In this document: positions 8,762 to 17,948 of the stretch, piece by piece
How positions within the stretch are numbered: the first letter of the stretch is position 1
Layout: every line of letters begins with the position of its first letter
Assembly: GCA_022574595.1 (NCBI GenBank)
Contig: JACZRS010000014.1
Span: forward strand, 60,713 to 124,712
Length of the DNA: 64,000 nucleotides
Source: Planctomycetota bacterium
Lineage (GTDB): Bacteria; Planctomycetota; Phycisphaerae; Phycisphaerales; SM1A02
Direction: 5' to 3'
Program-made: the position numbers and the translations under genes
Notes under the pieces: model-generated
What the model saw: only the letters and a program-made list of their open reading frames with translations
What the model was told of the DNA's origin: nothing
Database searches by the model: none

Positions 8762-9366
8762 TGCACAGGCCTTTCGTTAACAGTTGACTCATCAGGTGGA
8801 TCTTGGAAATCATTGGGTCCAAGCTTGCGATCACGGATGGGCTTGGCAGGTGTTCCAGAAGCGATGACCCACGGGGGTAGATCACGAAATACTGAAGATC
8901 GTGCGCCTACCACCGTGCCTTCGCCGATTGTAACACCTGGCCCGATGAATACATCAGCAGCGATCCAGACTCGCCTTTCGATGGTTATTGGTTTAGGAAC
9001 CAGTGCGTGCTGAGCATCTTCATAATCGTGAGTTGCACCACAAAGATAGCTGTATTGACTGACGGTCGCGTTGGCACCAATTGTTATAGATGCGACACAG
9101 TACAAATCAACATCATCTCCGACACATGCGTTTTCATGCATGCAAAGATTCCAAGGAGCCCAACATCTAGCGCGTGGATAGACGCGAGAGGTTGGGTGTA
9201 AATCCGCTCCAAACATTCGCAAAAGCATATTTCGCCACCAATGAAAATTTCGCGGCGATGGTCGAAACAACAACCTATAAACAATCCCCCACGCCAAACG
9301 CGCAAACCGATTGGCCAGGCTAAGCGAGCTGTTACGAGAATTTGGCGTTGGGTGTTTAGTAGGCAT
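8758..9366 (-). CDS. WcaF-like acetyltransferase (left-handed beta-helix)
   Basis: This 202-residue hexapeptide acyltransferase is a third WcaF-type domain in the cluster. The N-terminal part (FARLAWGIVYRLLFRPSP) is followed by the repeat region with ENACVGDDVDLYCVASITIG, the presumed catalytic SYLCGATHDYEDAQ, and the conserved end VGARSSVFRDLPPW then GTPAKPIRDRKLG. It overlaps the GT2 fusion gene by four bases downstream and follows the deacetylase gene by six bases. Three such domains in a row suggest several O-acetylation positions on the polymer or recent tandem duplication. Confidence 0.86.
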   Translation of the reverse strand: MPTKHPTPNSRNSSLSLANRFARLAWGIVYRLLFRPSPRNFHWWRNMLLRMFGADLHPTSRVYPRARCWAPWNLCMHENACVGDDVDLYCVASITIGANATVSQYSYLCGATHDYEDAQHALVPKPITIERRVWIAADVFIGPGVTIGEGTVVGARSSVFRDLPPWVIASGTPAKPIRDRKLGPNDFQDPPDESTVNERPVQ

Positions 9367-9372
9367 TATAAA

Positions 9373-10239
9373 TTAATCAGCTAACAGTTTTTGGTTGCGA
9401 AGGATAGACTCGCACGTGTCAAAACGATATCGCTTAAGCATTGCTTTTAGCTTTGATTTTGTGTGTTTTAGTCCTACGTAACTTTTGAATTTTCTGTGCA
9501 GAGGCATATCAACACGAGGACAATCAGGTGCAAAGTCGCGTGGATGCAGGTACACCACAACAAGCTCGCCCGCAGAGTTTAGTTGTTTAAATCCCTTATA
9601 AATAGCCCACTTAGGAAGGAGCCGCAAATAACCACCACCTGAAAATGGTAATCGTAATGGACCGACTTGCATTACACTCATAGGCAGTTCAGGCATAGGC
9701 TTTCCGGATGGTGCTTCGGTAAACATGTGCGATTTCATAGGGCAAGGATATCCTCCGTGCCCACGCTTGGCTGGGAAAAGACTTGCATCATATTTCAAGC
9801 CGACATCGTGCAGCACGTCAAAGGCCCATTCAGTACCAGGTGTAATTGAAAACGAAGGCGCGCGAAAGCCTAGCACTTTTTTGCCACCCGCTGATTCGAT
9901 GACTTCGATCGAACGCATTAGATCTTCACGAAAATTGTCAGGGGTTAATTCGAATACTCTTCGATGCCAATATGAGTGAGTTGCAAGTTCGTGGCCAGCA
10001 TCTGCTATTAACTTCACCAATTGGGGGTATCTCTCAGCTACCCATCCAAGCATAAAGAAAGTAGCTTTGACATCAGCTTCGCTTAGCGTTTGTACGATCC
10101 AATTTGTTTGTTCAACTACGATCGAGGGTAGGCTAGGCCACGTATCAGGATCTTCAACTGCATCGATCCCCACCATGTGGAACCAGTCTTCAATGTCAAA
10201 TGACAGTGCGTTGGTGATGGTGTTGGTGTCGTGGTTCAT
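9373..10239 (-). CDS. Polysaccharide deacetylase, XrtA/PEP-CTERM locus type
   Basis: This 288-residue protein has the NodB fold of metal-dependent deacetylases. It opens with NALSFDIEDWFHM, where Asp and the following acidic residues match the first catalytic motif, followed by ATFFMLGWVAERYP, the metal-binding HELATHSYWHR and the RAPSFSI motif. The downstream PFSGGGYLRLLP, YLHPRDF and C-terminal helices match the subfamily found in exopolysaccharide loci linked to exosortase (DUF3473-type). It probably removes N-acetyl groups from the polymer during export. No exosortase gene lies in the window, but a protein with a PEP-CTERM-like tail is encoded at 53.2 kb, which agrees with such a system existing in this organism. 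Confidence 0.88.
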   Translation of the reverse strand: MNHDTNTITNALSFDIEDWFHMVGIDAVEDPDTWPSLPSIVVEQTNWIVQTLSEADVKATFFMLGWVAERYPQLVKLIADAGHELATHSYWHRRVFELTPDNFREDLMRSIEVIESAGGKKVLGFRAPSFSITPGTEWAFDVLHDVGLKYDASLFPAKRGHGGYPCPMKSHMFTEAPSGKPMPELPMSVMQVGPLRLPFSGGGYLRLLPKWAIYKGFKQLNSAGELVVVYLHPRDFAPDCPRVDMPLHRKFKSYVGLKHTKSKLKAMLKRYRFDTCESILRNQKLLAD

Positions 10240-10260
10240 GTGCCCATCTTCGGAGCAATC

Positions 10261-10917
10261 CTATGTTGACGAGCCCTTGATCGTGACGGTTACTAAGAAG
10301 TCACGCGCGATGCGTTCTATCTTAACCGTGTGATCACCCGCTTGGCTGAAGAGTTCCTCTAGTTGCGCAGCTGTATACATGTAAAGTTCACATCGTTTTC
10401 GGTAGCGCAGCTTGCGTTGCCAGGCGAGGAATCCGCCTGCTGAGGGGAAGCTGAACATTGCCTTGCCTCGAGTTGCTGAGAGCACCTTGCGGATGACCGT
10501 GCTAGGGTCAGCAATGTAGTCCATGAAACCCATGACGATGGCGTAATCAAACTGCTCGGGAATCTCATATAAAAGGAAGTCTCCGAAGTCGAACCGGCAA
10601 CGATCCGCTACGCCCGCTTGCTCGGCATGATGCTTAGCCAAGTTGTTCATACTTTCGGCAAAGTCAATGCCAAGAACGTGATCAGCTCCGCTGCGCGCCA
10701 GGCTGATGGAAAAATGACCTGGTCCCGAACCAATATCTATCACGCTTTTGCCTTGGATTGGATCGCAGGATTCGAGCACCTTTTCAAACCTGATCCTCAT
10801 GCTTGCGCGCAAGTATTTGTTGAGCAGGCGATTTAACATTGTATTCTTCGTGCCGTATATGGCGTTGAAGTCACCTGCGTATGAATCGAAGAATTTGGAA
10901 ACGGTCGCTTGTGCCAT
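10261..10917 (-). CDS. SAM-dependent methyltransferase
   Basis: The 218-residue class I methyltransferase has motif I in VIDIGSGPGHFSISLA (about 56-71), the acidic loop in VLGIDFAESM and motif III/IV around FDYAIVMGFMDYI. The C-terminal part is short and ends in a beta strand, DFLVTVTIKG. Its place between a GT4 gene and a deacetylase gene in the polysaccharide operon suggests that it methylates a sugar or lipid carrier intermediate, but the substrate cannot be read from sequence. Confidence 0.82.
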   Translation of the reverse strand: MAQATVSKFFDSYAGDFNAIYGTKNTMLNRLLNKYLRASMRIRFEKVLESCDPIQGKSVIDIGSGPGHFSISLARSGADHVLGIDFAESMNNLAKHHAEQAGVADRCRFDFGDFLLYEIPEQFDYAIVMGFMDYIADPSTVIRKVLSATRGKAMFSFPSAGGFLAWQRKLRYRKRCELYMYTAAQLEELFSQAGDHTVKIERIARDFLVTVTIKGSST

Positions 10918-10963
10918 TGCGAGGCTCCGGTTCTGTTAACACATAGTCGCTATTGATGGCGTA

Positions 10964-12232
10964 TCAATGCGCTGGGATGCGGGAATGGGCGGTATTGTGT
11001 TGCAAACCGCCCTCGATAATGTCGCAGAATCTGGTGCAAAGTATTTCCTGAGAGAGCTGTTCGTTGATGATATTCTTGGCGCGCTGTCCCATCTCTGCCA
11101 ATACACCAACATCTTGATCGACCATTTGTTTGATCATGCTGATCGCTGCTTGGACATCGCCATGTTGAATGTGCCAACCCAGATTATTCTCATCCACCAG
11201 ATCAGAAGCATGACATGGATCAGGGCCTAGAAGCAGGATCGGACGACCTAAGGCCATCGCCCCATAGATTTTACACGGATGTCGAACACCGACTTCAGTA
11301 GGTCCGACGACTACCAGATGAACATCTGCTGCGGATAACGAATACTTGATCTGCGATAGAGGCTGATACGGCAGCGAGCGAATGTTACTGGGTTTATGTT
11401 CTTCAATGGTATCATCAACTTCCTTCTTACCCGTACCATCGCCGATGAACATGAATACCAATCTCGGATCATCCCCAAGACTAAGCGCTGCATCGAGCAC
11501 GGTGCGCAGAGGTGTGCATACGCTGTGGTTACCGCTGTACATGATCACGAACTTGCCATCGAGTCCATGCTCTTTGCGGAAGGGATTGTCCTGATGTTCA
11601 ACCGCTTCAAGATGTCCCTCATGGGGCCAGGGCGGCATCACCGTTAGCTTGTCTTTCACATCTGCTTTAAGCAGCACACGCTTGGCCATGAACCTGTCCA
11701 ATACCACAATCCCGCTAGATCTTCTAAGGATTCTGCGGTTAAACCAATTAAAGATTTTCACAATTGGCGATGACTCTTTGATCCATCCCATCTCTATCAT
11801 TTGATCAGGGTTGAGGTCCATCAACCAATAGGTGATGGGTCGACGCCGAACAATTGAGATCAACAGTGCTGCGACAGAACACATCGGCGGGGATGTACTC
11901 ACCAACAAGCAAGACAGTCGACCTACGAACAACCCGCGGACAATGCACTGCAGAAGGAACGAACCTTGCCCCAGCAAGCGAAGAAAAATCGACTTTTTGC
12001 CGAATGAGGATAGTGGCAGGCGGCGAACATTCACGCCGTTTCTTAGCTCTTTCGCTTCGTATTTAACGGTTGGATCGTTATAGCCACGATTTGCTGTCAT
12101 CACCACAACGTTATAACCCCGCGTGGCCATGGCCTCTGCAACGTCTGCAATGTGTTGACCCACACTGGTAGGATCAGGTGGGTAGACCTGGCTGAGTATT
12201 AACAGCGTTTTTTTTCTCTCACTCGTCGACAA
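10964..12232 (-). CDS. Glycosyltransferase family 4, WcaI-like
   Basis: This 422-residue GT-B enzyme starts with LLILSQVYPPDPTSVGQHI, the usual opening of GT4 enzymes in colanic-acid-type loci. An N-terminal acceptor domain with a hydrophobic stretch (about 75-125) is followed by the nucleotide-sugar domain, with FVIMYSGNHSVCTPLRT, FMFIGDGTGKKEVD, the acceptor loop LPYQPLSQIKYSLSAADVH and the conserved glutamate region GVRHPCKIYGAMALGRPIL. It lies second in the exopolysaccharide operon, 82 bases after the epimerase gene. The transferred sugar is unknown. Confidence 0.88.
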   Translation of the reverse strand: MSTSERKKTLLILSQVYPPDPTSVGQHIADVAEAMATRGYNVVVMTANRGYNDPTVKYEAKELRNGVNVRRLPLSSFGKKSIFLRLLGQGSFLLQCIVRGLFVGRLSCLLVSTSPPMCSVAALLISIVRRRPITYWLMDLNPDQMIEMGWIKESSPIVKIFNWFNRRILRRSSGIVVLDRFMAKRVLLKADVKDKLTVMPPWPHEGHLEAVEHQDNPFRKEHGLDGKFVIMYSGNHSVCTPLRTVLDAALSLGDDPRLVFMFIGDGTGKKEVDDTIEEHKPSNIRSLPYQPLSQIKYSLSAADVHLVVVGPTEVGVRHPCKIYGAMALGRPILLLGPDPCHASDLVDENNLGWHIQHGDVQAAISMIKQMVDQDVGVLAEMGQRAKNIINEQLSQEILCTRFCDIIEGGLQHNTAHSRIPAH

Positions 12233-12277
12233 GGGCGAAATCCTCAGCCGAATAATAGAACAAGACCCTCACCCCAG

Positions 12278-12298
12278 CCCTCTCCCAAAGGGAGAGGG
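12278..12298. repeat. GC-rich dispersed hairpin, CCCTCTCCC type
   Basis: Arms CCCTCTCCC (12278-12286) and GGGAGAGGG (12290-12298) are separated by AAA and preceded by CCCTCACCCCAG. The same element with the same preceding bases is at 32405-32439. This is a widely scattered kind of intergenic hairpin. Lying between the epimerase and GT4 genes, it could act as an intra-operon processing or attenuation site. Confidence 0.7.
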
Positions 12299-12314
12299 AG
12301 TAAGAAAAGCTGGA

Positions 12315-13316
12315 TCACGCTTTACTCGTAGCAGCACCATACTTGGCCATGTATTCATCGTGAATCCATGCGTAGGTCTTTGCCATTCCTTCGCGGAGTT
12401 TAATGCTCGGCTCCCAGCCAAAGTATTCTTGGATCAAAGTATTGTCCGAGTTTCGGCCGTTGACTCCCTTTGGTGCATCGAGATTGTAATTACGATTCAG
12501 CTTAATACCAGCAATTTCCTCAACAATATCAACTAGTTGATTAATAGTTACCAGTTCGCTTGATCCAATATTAATAGGTTCAAGACAATCACTATGTAGA
12601 AGTGTTTGACTTCCCTTTACGCAATCGTCAATATACATGAAGCTTCGTGTTTGTTTGCCATCACCCCAAATTTCCATATCATGATCGCCTGTGTGCTTGG
12701 CGTGGATAACTTTTCTGCATAAAGCAGCAGGAGCCTTCTCACGACCGCCTTCCCACGAACCTTCCGGTCCATAAACATTGTGATAGCGCGCTACCCGTGT
12801 TTCTAAACCGAAGTCCTCACGGAAGTGCCTGCACATTCGCTCGCTAAAGAGCTTCTCCCAGCCATAACCATCCTCAGCATCGCCGGGATAAGCATCGGAT
12901 TCTTTAAGTGCGATTACATCTTCTGATGTTTGTTTGCCTTGTGCATATACACAAGCGGATGAGGAATAGAAGAATCGCTTTACGCCTTTTTCCTTGGCAG
13001 CCATAAGCATGTGAGTTGTGATAAGCACAGACAGCATGCACTTGGCCTTGTTGAGTTCGATAAAGCCCATGCCTCCCATATCTGCTGCGAGCTGGTAGAT
13101 TTCAGCTGCCCCATCACACGCCTGGTTGCAACTATCTTTTTCAGATAGATCCAGCTGCAGATTTTCTACTGCATCATGAACTTGATGCCATTCATCTATT
13201 GGCTTGATATCAGCACAGCGAATGTTGGTGTATCCCTGGCTCAGCAGGTCTGCTGCGAGATGTCCGCCGATGAATCCACCACCTCCACCGATGACGATTA
13301 GTTGGTCCTTGCTCAT
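12315..13316 (-). CDS. GDP-mannose 3,5-epimerase-like SDR enzyme
   Basis: This 333-residue extended short-chain dehydrogenase has the NAD-binding GGGGGFIGGHLA close to its N-terminus and the catalytic pair in SSSACVY (Ser) and YGWEKL (Tyr, Lys). Segments LAADMGGMGFIELN, REKAPAALCRK, WGDGKQTRSFMYIDDC, PINIGSSELVTINQL and GVNGRNSDNTLI follow plant GDP-mannose 3,5-epimerase almost motif by motif. Such enzymes convert GDP-D-mannose to GDP-L-galactose or GDP-L-gulose. The ATG at 13316 has AAAGGA eight bases upstream; a longer reading frame to 13376 lacks similarity. It leads the exopolysaccharide operon and probably supplies an activated sugar. A related NDP-sugar epimerase activity remains possible. 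Confidence 0.85.
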   Translation of the reverse strand: MSKDQLIVIGGGGGFIGGHLAADLLSQGYTNIRCADIKPIDEWHQVHDAVENLQLDLSEKDSCNQACDGAAEIYQLAADMGGMGFIELNKAKCMLSVLITTHMLMAAKEKGVKRFFYSSSACVYAQGKQTSEDVIALKESDAYPGDAEDGYGWEKLFSERMCRHFREDFGLETRVARYHNVYGPEGSWEGGREKAPAALCRKVIHAKHTGDHDMEIWGDGKQTRSFMYIDDCVKGSQTLLHSDCLEPINIGSSELVTINQLVDIVEEIAGIKLNRNYNLDAPKGVNGRNSDNTLIQEYFGWEPSIKLREGMAKTYAWIHDEYMAKYGAATSKA

Positions 13317-13644
13317 TTGAAGATCCTTTAAGAGGATTGTTTTATTACGTCCCCAGCACATTTTGGGCCTTAACACCCGCTACCAAAGCCTTGGTGCTTA
13401 GGTCGCATTTTTTGAGCGAATCTCAGCCCCTCCGAGAGCTGCTATTGCTAGATCGGCTTGTAAACGGTCAAGCCGCACTGCTTACGTAACAATATGCCAG
13501 GGAAGTTCAGTTTCAAATGCAAGTTTGGCATCAAATGATGAAGATAAACTGGCTTGAGAAATTGATCGAGACAACCGTAATTGCTAGCAAAATCAGCCTA
13601 GAATCCGCTTGTTCTCGGTCGTTATAGATTCAGCCTATTTTGGA
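13317..13644. other. Intergenic region upstream of the exopolysaccharide operon
   Basis: These 328 bases lie between the fliS stop and the epimerase start, both on the minus strand, and must hold the operon promoter and probably the end of the flagellar transcript. I see no convincing ORF, clear hairpin with T tract, or confident promoter boxes. Confidence 0.5.
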
Positions 13645-14139
13645 TTATCCCTGAAAGCTTACGGTTCCGCCTATTAGCGATCCATTGGGAGGCAGCGTCG
13701 TGGCCTTGGGATCGGCGGGTGTGGCGTTGGGGGTGGCCTGCATTTTGCTTGCCTGGGCGTTCTCTTCCGCAAGCTGCTTTAGCAGCTGTGACCAGGTTTC
13801 ACGCTCATATTCCAAGAGTCCTATAACCTCTTGCAGGATCACTGGATCTCGGTTAGTGCTTGTATCTGTCAAACGGTTGTACATGAACGTGTAAAGCCCA
13901 GCCAGCCTCGCGCACAGCTTGGGGTCCGCATCATGATTCAATGCGTTAATCAGCTCCATAATGATGCTTTGGCAGCGACTGATTCCCTCAAATGCTGCGG
14001 AATAGTCCTTGGCTTCGATGCCAGCCTTACCCTGTTGGGCGAACTTGATAGCCCCATCAAACAGCATCAGCTTCAATTCAGCAGGACCTGCGGTCATTAC
14101 CTTGGTTCGCAGATAAGCATTTGGTTGGGTTGCCATCAT
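13645..14139 (-). CDS. fliS: Flagellar export chaperone FliS
   Basis: The 164-residue helical protein starts MMATQPNAYLRTKVMTAGP and continues AELKLMLFDGAIKFAQQG, the typical beginning of FliS, the cytoplasmic chaperone that binds the flagellin C-terminus. The NRLTDTSTNRDPVILQEV segment matches the conserved region before the last helix. A variable tail rich in Ala, Pro and Thr (about 130-164) is longer than usual. A TTG at 14172 would add 11 residues; I prefer the ATG pair at 14139/14136 because the family starts a few residues before the conserved Tyr. The gene follows fliD by about 50 bases. Confidence 0.92.
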   Translation of the reverse strand: MMATQPNAYLRTKVMTAGPAELKLMLFDGAIKFAQQGKAGIEAKDYSAAFEGISRCQSIIMELINALNHDADPKLCARLAGLYTFMYNRLTDTSTNRDPVILQEVIGLLEYERETWSQLLKQLAEENAQASKMQATPNATPADPKATTLPPNGSLIGGTVSFQG

Positions 14140-14192
14140 CGTGCAGTGCTTATCGGCTGATCTGAGGGCCAAAGCCTGCTCACCCTGGGATT

Positions 14193-17100
14193 TTAATTAT
14201 TATTTCCGCTGCCACTAGACGGACGCCTGTTGGCCAGGGCCACGTTATTAGCGATTGAATTCAGTGCACTTGCTTGGTTCTGTAATTGCGCCAAGGCAAG
14301 CTCCATAGCTAAAAACTGTCTTTCCAGCCTTTCGCGCTTGGCTTCAAGACGCTCATCAAATCGCTCGAGACGTTTTTCCGCCAGCTTGATTTGATCCTCA
14401 AAGGCATCGTCCGCAAGCGTTATTGTGCCGTCGATCGGATCTGTAAGGCCTTTAAGCAATTGATCGAACAAATCCCCGAACCCGCTCTGTGTGATGTCCT
14501 CATCCGTAACTTCAACTGTCACCCCACCACCAAGATCCTTTTCCGTGACCGCAGTCGATTCAAAGGCTGCAAAGAGATTTTCAACCGCATCAGGATCAGC
14601 TTCGTACGCAGCAAGGAATTTGTCCTGATCGAATGTTACTGTGCCGGAGCTGCCGATTTTTATTCCCACAGAAGATAGGAATTGGAACTGTGTTGTCAGA
14701 CCTAGCGCTTTTCCTTGAACAAGCCTGTGCAGTGCATCCCGAACGCGCGAAACAGTAGGATCACTTAATAGCGGCCCTCTTTCTTCAGTTTCTGTATTGT
14801 AGGAATCATAATCATTAATTCGCCCAATAACATCGTTAAACGTAGTAACAAAATTCTTAACCGAATCAACTATGGTATCGATATCGCGCTTGACTGTAAT
14901 GGTAACAGGCGAATCACTTGCTGAAATCAGATCTAGTGTTACGCCTTGTATGACATCATCGATAGTATTGGAATTCTTTTGAATCAGAAAGCCACTGGAT
15001 GGATCGGCATTTCCAAAGAATACCTTGGCATCCTGTGCTTGTGTCAGTGTGGTAAATCCTAAATCTACATCAGTATCGATTATGAGTTCACCAGCGCGGC
15101 CGGCAATATTGGATGTAAGCGTAAGGTGAAACGGCGTCGCGCCCGTACTGGAATTAATAACCGAAGCAGATACCGGTATATTTTCCTTATTGATCTTGCT
15201 GACAACATCTTCAAGCGTGTCGGTCGCTTCCAGAGTTACTACATTTTCGTAGCTTCCATCAATGTCGTCAACAGCGGTGACCGCGTCACTGCCAACTTCA
15301 GCTGCTTCGCCCAGAATGTTAAGGTCTGCTGCAATGGTGCTGCCCTGCGAATCTACTCTGATTGCAATGAATGGATCATCATCTCGAGGTGGAGACGCAT
15401 TATCTGGATCATGCTCAAGAATAAGGCCATCGCCGTTGTCATTAATTCGAGCTTTAATAGCTATGCCACGCGAATTGATTTCTTGAATGATATCATAAAG
15501 GGTTACTGAATCGGAAGCGATGTTGACCGTTTCTGATTGGTTGTAGCCATCGGTAATTTTAAATGATCCGGTTGCGATGCCTCTGCCGTAGTTAAGGTCG
15601 GTAAGTTTGGAAGCTTCTGAAACATACTGCTTTTGCAGGTTTGTTCCTTCGACAACTAATCCTTCGCCATCCGCCAGGTCCGCAGCGATATTTAGTTCAG
15701 CAGCAGCATTTCCACTGATTGTGAAGTTGAACCCCGTGCCAGTGACTCCGGAGAACTCGGTAATCGTTATCCCTGTACCTTTGGAGTTTATACTTGCTGT
15801 AACATCCACATTATTTGAATTATTATTAATTGAATCGATAATATCGCTAAGTGAGTCATGATCTATTGATAGATCGAATGTTTCAGAGTCACCATCTCGG
15901 TCTTGAATGGTTAACGAGTCATTACCACTAAGCCCCGCACCGCCGTTTAGACTGGCCACGAATACCGAGTTTATACCAGATACAATTCGAGTACCGTTTA
16001 CAGATGCGGCTGCAATATCTGCTTCAATCCCCAAATGTGCTGCTGCGCTGGGGCCGGTCACCGCCCCTGTGATTGTTAGATTTGAGCCTCCACCTGAACT
16101 ATCTTCGATAAGTAAACTAACACCATCATCAGCTACTCTTGCAGCAATGGTTGTATTGGGATCACCATCTATAGTTTCGACCGCATTGTTAATACGATCA
16201 ATAACATCTTTTATTGTTACTGCTGCCGCGTCTTGAACCAGGTTGGGTACAATCGAACCCGAGATGATGCCATCAACTGTTTCATCAGCATCTTCGCCAA
16301 CAACACCATCAGTAGCTTCGATGCCTAGATCAGCAGCAGTGGTGTCGATTCCTTCTATTACTTGTAATGTGCTGCCTCCAACAGTAATGTCGGTAATTGT
16401 AAAACCATTTTCATCAGCGTTGATGTTCATAATAACATCGCCATCCGCAAGGTCATCGTGAGCATTTAGCTGTGAGTTAACTCTGTTCATCAACTCAAGA
16501 ACAGTAGTAACTTCACTATCTGTTACATCACCATTATCATCAGTGAGTTCCCCTAGATCGATATCTACAAGAACTCCGCTCATAGTGCGGATCTGAAAAT
16601 CCGTACTGTCTTTGGTTATTGATATGCCTTTACCATTATTTAAGTCTTTTAATTCCGTTGCATCGATAATAGGCGAATCTATCCGCCCCAGGTCGATTTG
16701 AAAAACGATTCCATTGCGATCAGTTATTTGTAAATCATAGTTGTTGTTCTGAATCAGAACGCCGTTGCCATCGTTAAGCGATTTTAATGATGATAAAGTT
16801 CCCAGCGTACGGATAGCAGAACCGGTGATAGTGCTCGAAGCAACATCCTGAAGGATTCCAAGATCCGAAGCAGTGGTGTCACTGCCTACTTCAACTACGG
16901 AGAAGTTTCCGCCTCCACTTGAAGCATCTGTTAGAACAATCCCATCGCCTGAGGTTGTCGCGGTTACAGAAATACCAGAGGCATCGTTGATAGCGGATAG
17001 CACTTCGTTGATTGTGGTAGCTGCGGTAAGATCGATCGTAGCTGTATTACTGTCACTATCAGTTATCAGAATCTTGCCTCGATCAACGCCCGCCCCGCCG

Positions 17101-17540
17101 TTTAGATCTACAAGATCGGTATCCGGCGCTACAAGTCCATTGCCGAACTCAAAGCTGATGGTGGTTAAGCCTAGCGGAGTAGTGTTTTTATCTACAAAAC
17201 CTTGCGAAAGCTTTTGGCTTGATGTTACAAGCTGCTTAACTATGAAACTGAAATTGCCCGGCTGAGCCAGCTTGCCAGCCGTGGCCGTCATAACTTCCTC
17301 GTTACTGCTACTGGCAAGTGCGGACTTGAAAATCGAATCTGTGCGGAAGGAAGCGGATGCGTTTTTCAGATTCAGCAATCGTGCGTTGATATCAAGCAAT
17401 GCAAGCTGCTTGTTTTGCAACGAGGTGATGCGATTTTGGATTGGAATTTTGCCAAGAGCTTCAAGCGCAATCAGCTGATCAATAATGTTTGCAGTGTCGA
17501 TTCCACTGATGAGGCCAACACCGGTTGTTATAGTCCCCAT
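14193..17540 (-). CDS. fliD: Flagellar filament cap protein FliD, very long, with repeated IN motifs
   Basis: The 1115-residue product begins GVGLISGIDTANIIDQLI, the standard FliD N-terminus, with the N-terminal coiled coil reaching about residue 70. It ends with a FliD C-terminal domain (about 850-1100) that includes QFLSSVGIKIGSSGTVTFDQ and a final coiled coil of the form RLEAKRERLERQFLAMELAL. Between them I count six divergent copies of the flagellin-hook IN-type unit, each a helix like TINEVLSAIND followed by G-I-x-x-T beta strands and a closing A-x-D-L-G/N-I. FliD proteins are often 450-680 residues, so the extra length is surface-exposed repeat. It caps the filament tip and promotes flagellin polymerisation. 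Confidence 0.93.
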   Translation of the reverse strand: MGTITTGVGLISGIDTANIIDQLIALEALGKIPIQNRITSLQNKQLALLDINARLLNLKNASASFRTDSIFKSALASSSNEEVMTATAGKLAQPGNFSFIVKQLVTSSQKLSQGFVDKNTTPLGLTTISFEFGNGLVAPDTDLVDLNGGAGVDRGKILITDSDSNTATIDLTAATTINEVLSAINDASGISVTATTSGDGIVLTDASSGGGNFSVVEVGSDTTASDLGILQDVASSTITGSAIRTLGTLSSLKSLNDGNGVLIQNNNYDLQITDRNGIVFQIDLGRIDSPIIDATELKDLNNGKGISITKDSTDFQIRTMSGVLVDIDLGELTDDNGDVTDSEVTTVLELMNRVNSQLNAHDDLADGDVIMNINADENGFTITDITVGGSTLQVIEGIDTTAADLGIEATDGVVGEDADETVDGIISGSIVPNLVQDAAAVTIKDVIDRINNAVETIDGDPNTTIAARVADDGVSLLIEDSSGGGSNLTITGAVTGPSAAAHLGIEADIAAASVNGTRIVSGINSVFVASLNGGAGLSGNDSLTIQDRDGDSETFDLSIDHDSLSDIIDSINNNSNNVDVTASINSKGTGITITEFSGVTGTGFNFTISGNAAAELNIAADLADGEGLVVEGTNLQKQYVSEASKLTDLNYGRGIATGSFKITDGYNQSETVNIASDSVTLYDIIQEINSRGIAIKARINDNGDGLILEHDPDNASPPRDDDPFIAIRVDSQGSTIAADLNILGEAAEVGSDAVTAVDDIDGSYENVVTLEATDTLEDVVSKINKENIPVSASVINSSTGATPFHLTLTSNIAGRAGELIIDTDVDLGFTTLTQAQDAKVFFGNADPSSGFLIQKNSNTIDDVIQGVTLDLISASDSPVTITVKRDIDTIVDSVKNFVTTFNDVIGRINDYDSYNTETEERGPLLSDPTVSRVRDALHRLVQGKALGLTTQFQFLSSVGIKIGSSGTVTFDQDKFLAAYEADPDAVENLFAAFESTAVTEKDLGGGVTVEVTDEDITQSGFGDLFDQLLKGLTDPIDGTITLADDAFEDQIKLAEKRLERFDERLEAKRERLERQFLAMELALAQLQNQASALNSIANNVALANRRPSSGSGNNN

Positions 17541-17558
17541 CTGTTTGCTCCGATTTGC

Positions 17559-17762
17559 CTACGCAGCTTTGCTCCATTGATTGTCGGGATCACCTGAACG
17601 CCAACGAGGCCTATCAAAACCATCACGCTGAAGCCTCAGAACATCCGATGCCCAACTCGCCAAAGTGCGGTTAAATAGATCCCTTGACTCTTGGACGATT
17701 CTGTTGGCTTCTTCCAGTGTGGGCGAATCCATAATCAACAACTTTGAGTTTATGTCATCCAT
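17559..17762 (-). CDS. Small protein at the head of the fliD-fliS group
   Basis: This 67-residue acidic/basic helical protein (MDDINSKLLIMDSP...) ends 18 bases before fliD on the same strand and has a GGAAA sequence directly in front of its ATG. No known domain is recognised. The helical segment LEEANRIVQESRDLFNRT and the Trp/Arg-rich end look like real coding sequence. Its place directly upstream of fliD makes a flagellar role, for example a chaperone-like or FlaG-like one, possible but unproven. Confidence 0.55.
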   Translation of the reverse strand: MDDINSKLLIMDSPTLEEANRIVQESRDLFNRTLASWASDVLRLQRDGFDRPRWRSGDPDNQWSKAA

Positions 17763-17781
17763 TTTCCAACGTTCCTGTTAC

Positions 17782-17797
17782 TGCAAATGCTGGGCCA
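17782..17797 (-). promoter_or_regulatory. Putative sigma-54 promoter for the flagellar genes
   Basis: Read on the minus strand this is TGGCCCAGCATTTGCA, which matches the -24/-12 consensus TGGCAC-N5-TTGCA at nearly every fixed position, with GG and GC ten bases apart. It would start transcription about nine bases before the small ORF at 17762, leaving a very short leader. Sigma-54 control of late flagellar genes is well known in other bacteria; here it is a sequence match only. Confidence 0.4.
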
Positions 17798-17948
17798 AAC
17801 ATGGCAAAAAAAGCAACGCGCAATAAATCGCATTGCGGAGCGTTTAACATCTCGGCTGGATTACCGGTCCACTTTTGTAGTTGTTTATGATTGCGCGTTT
17901 AGCGCAATAATCGCGCGCTAATAGATGTGGTTTACTTTATTAGTTCAA

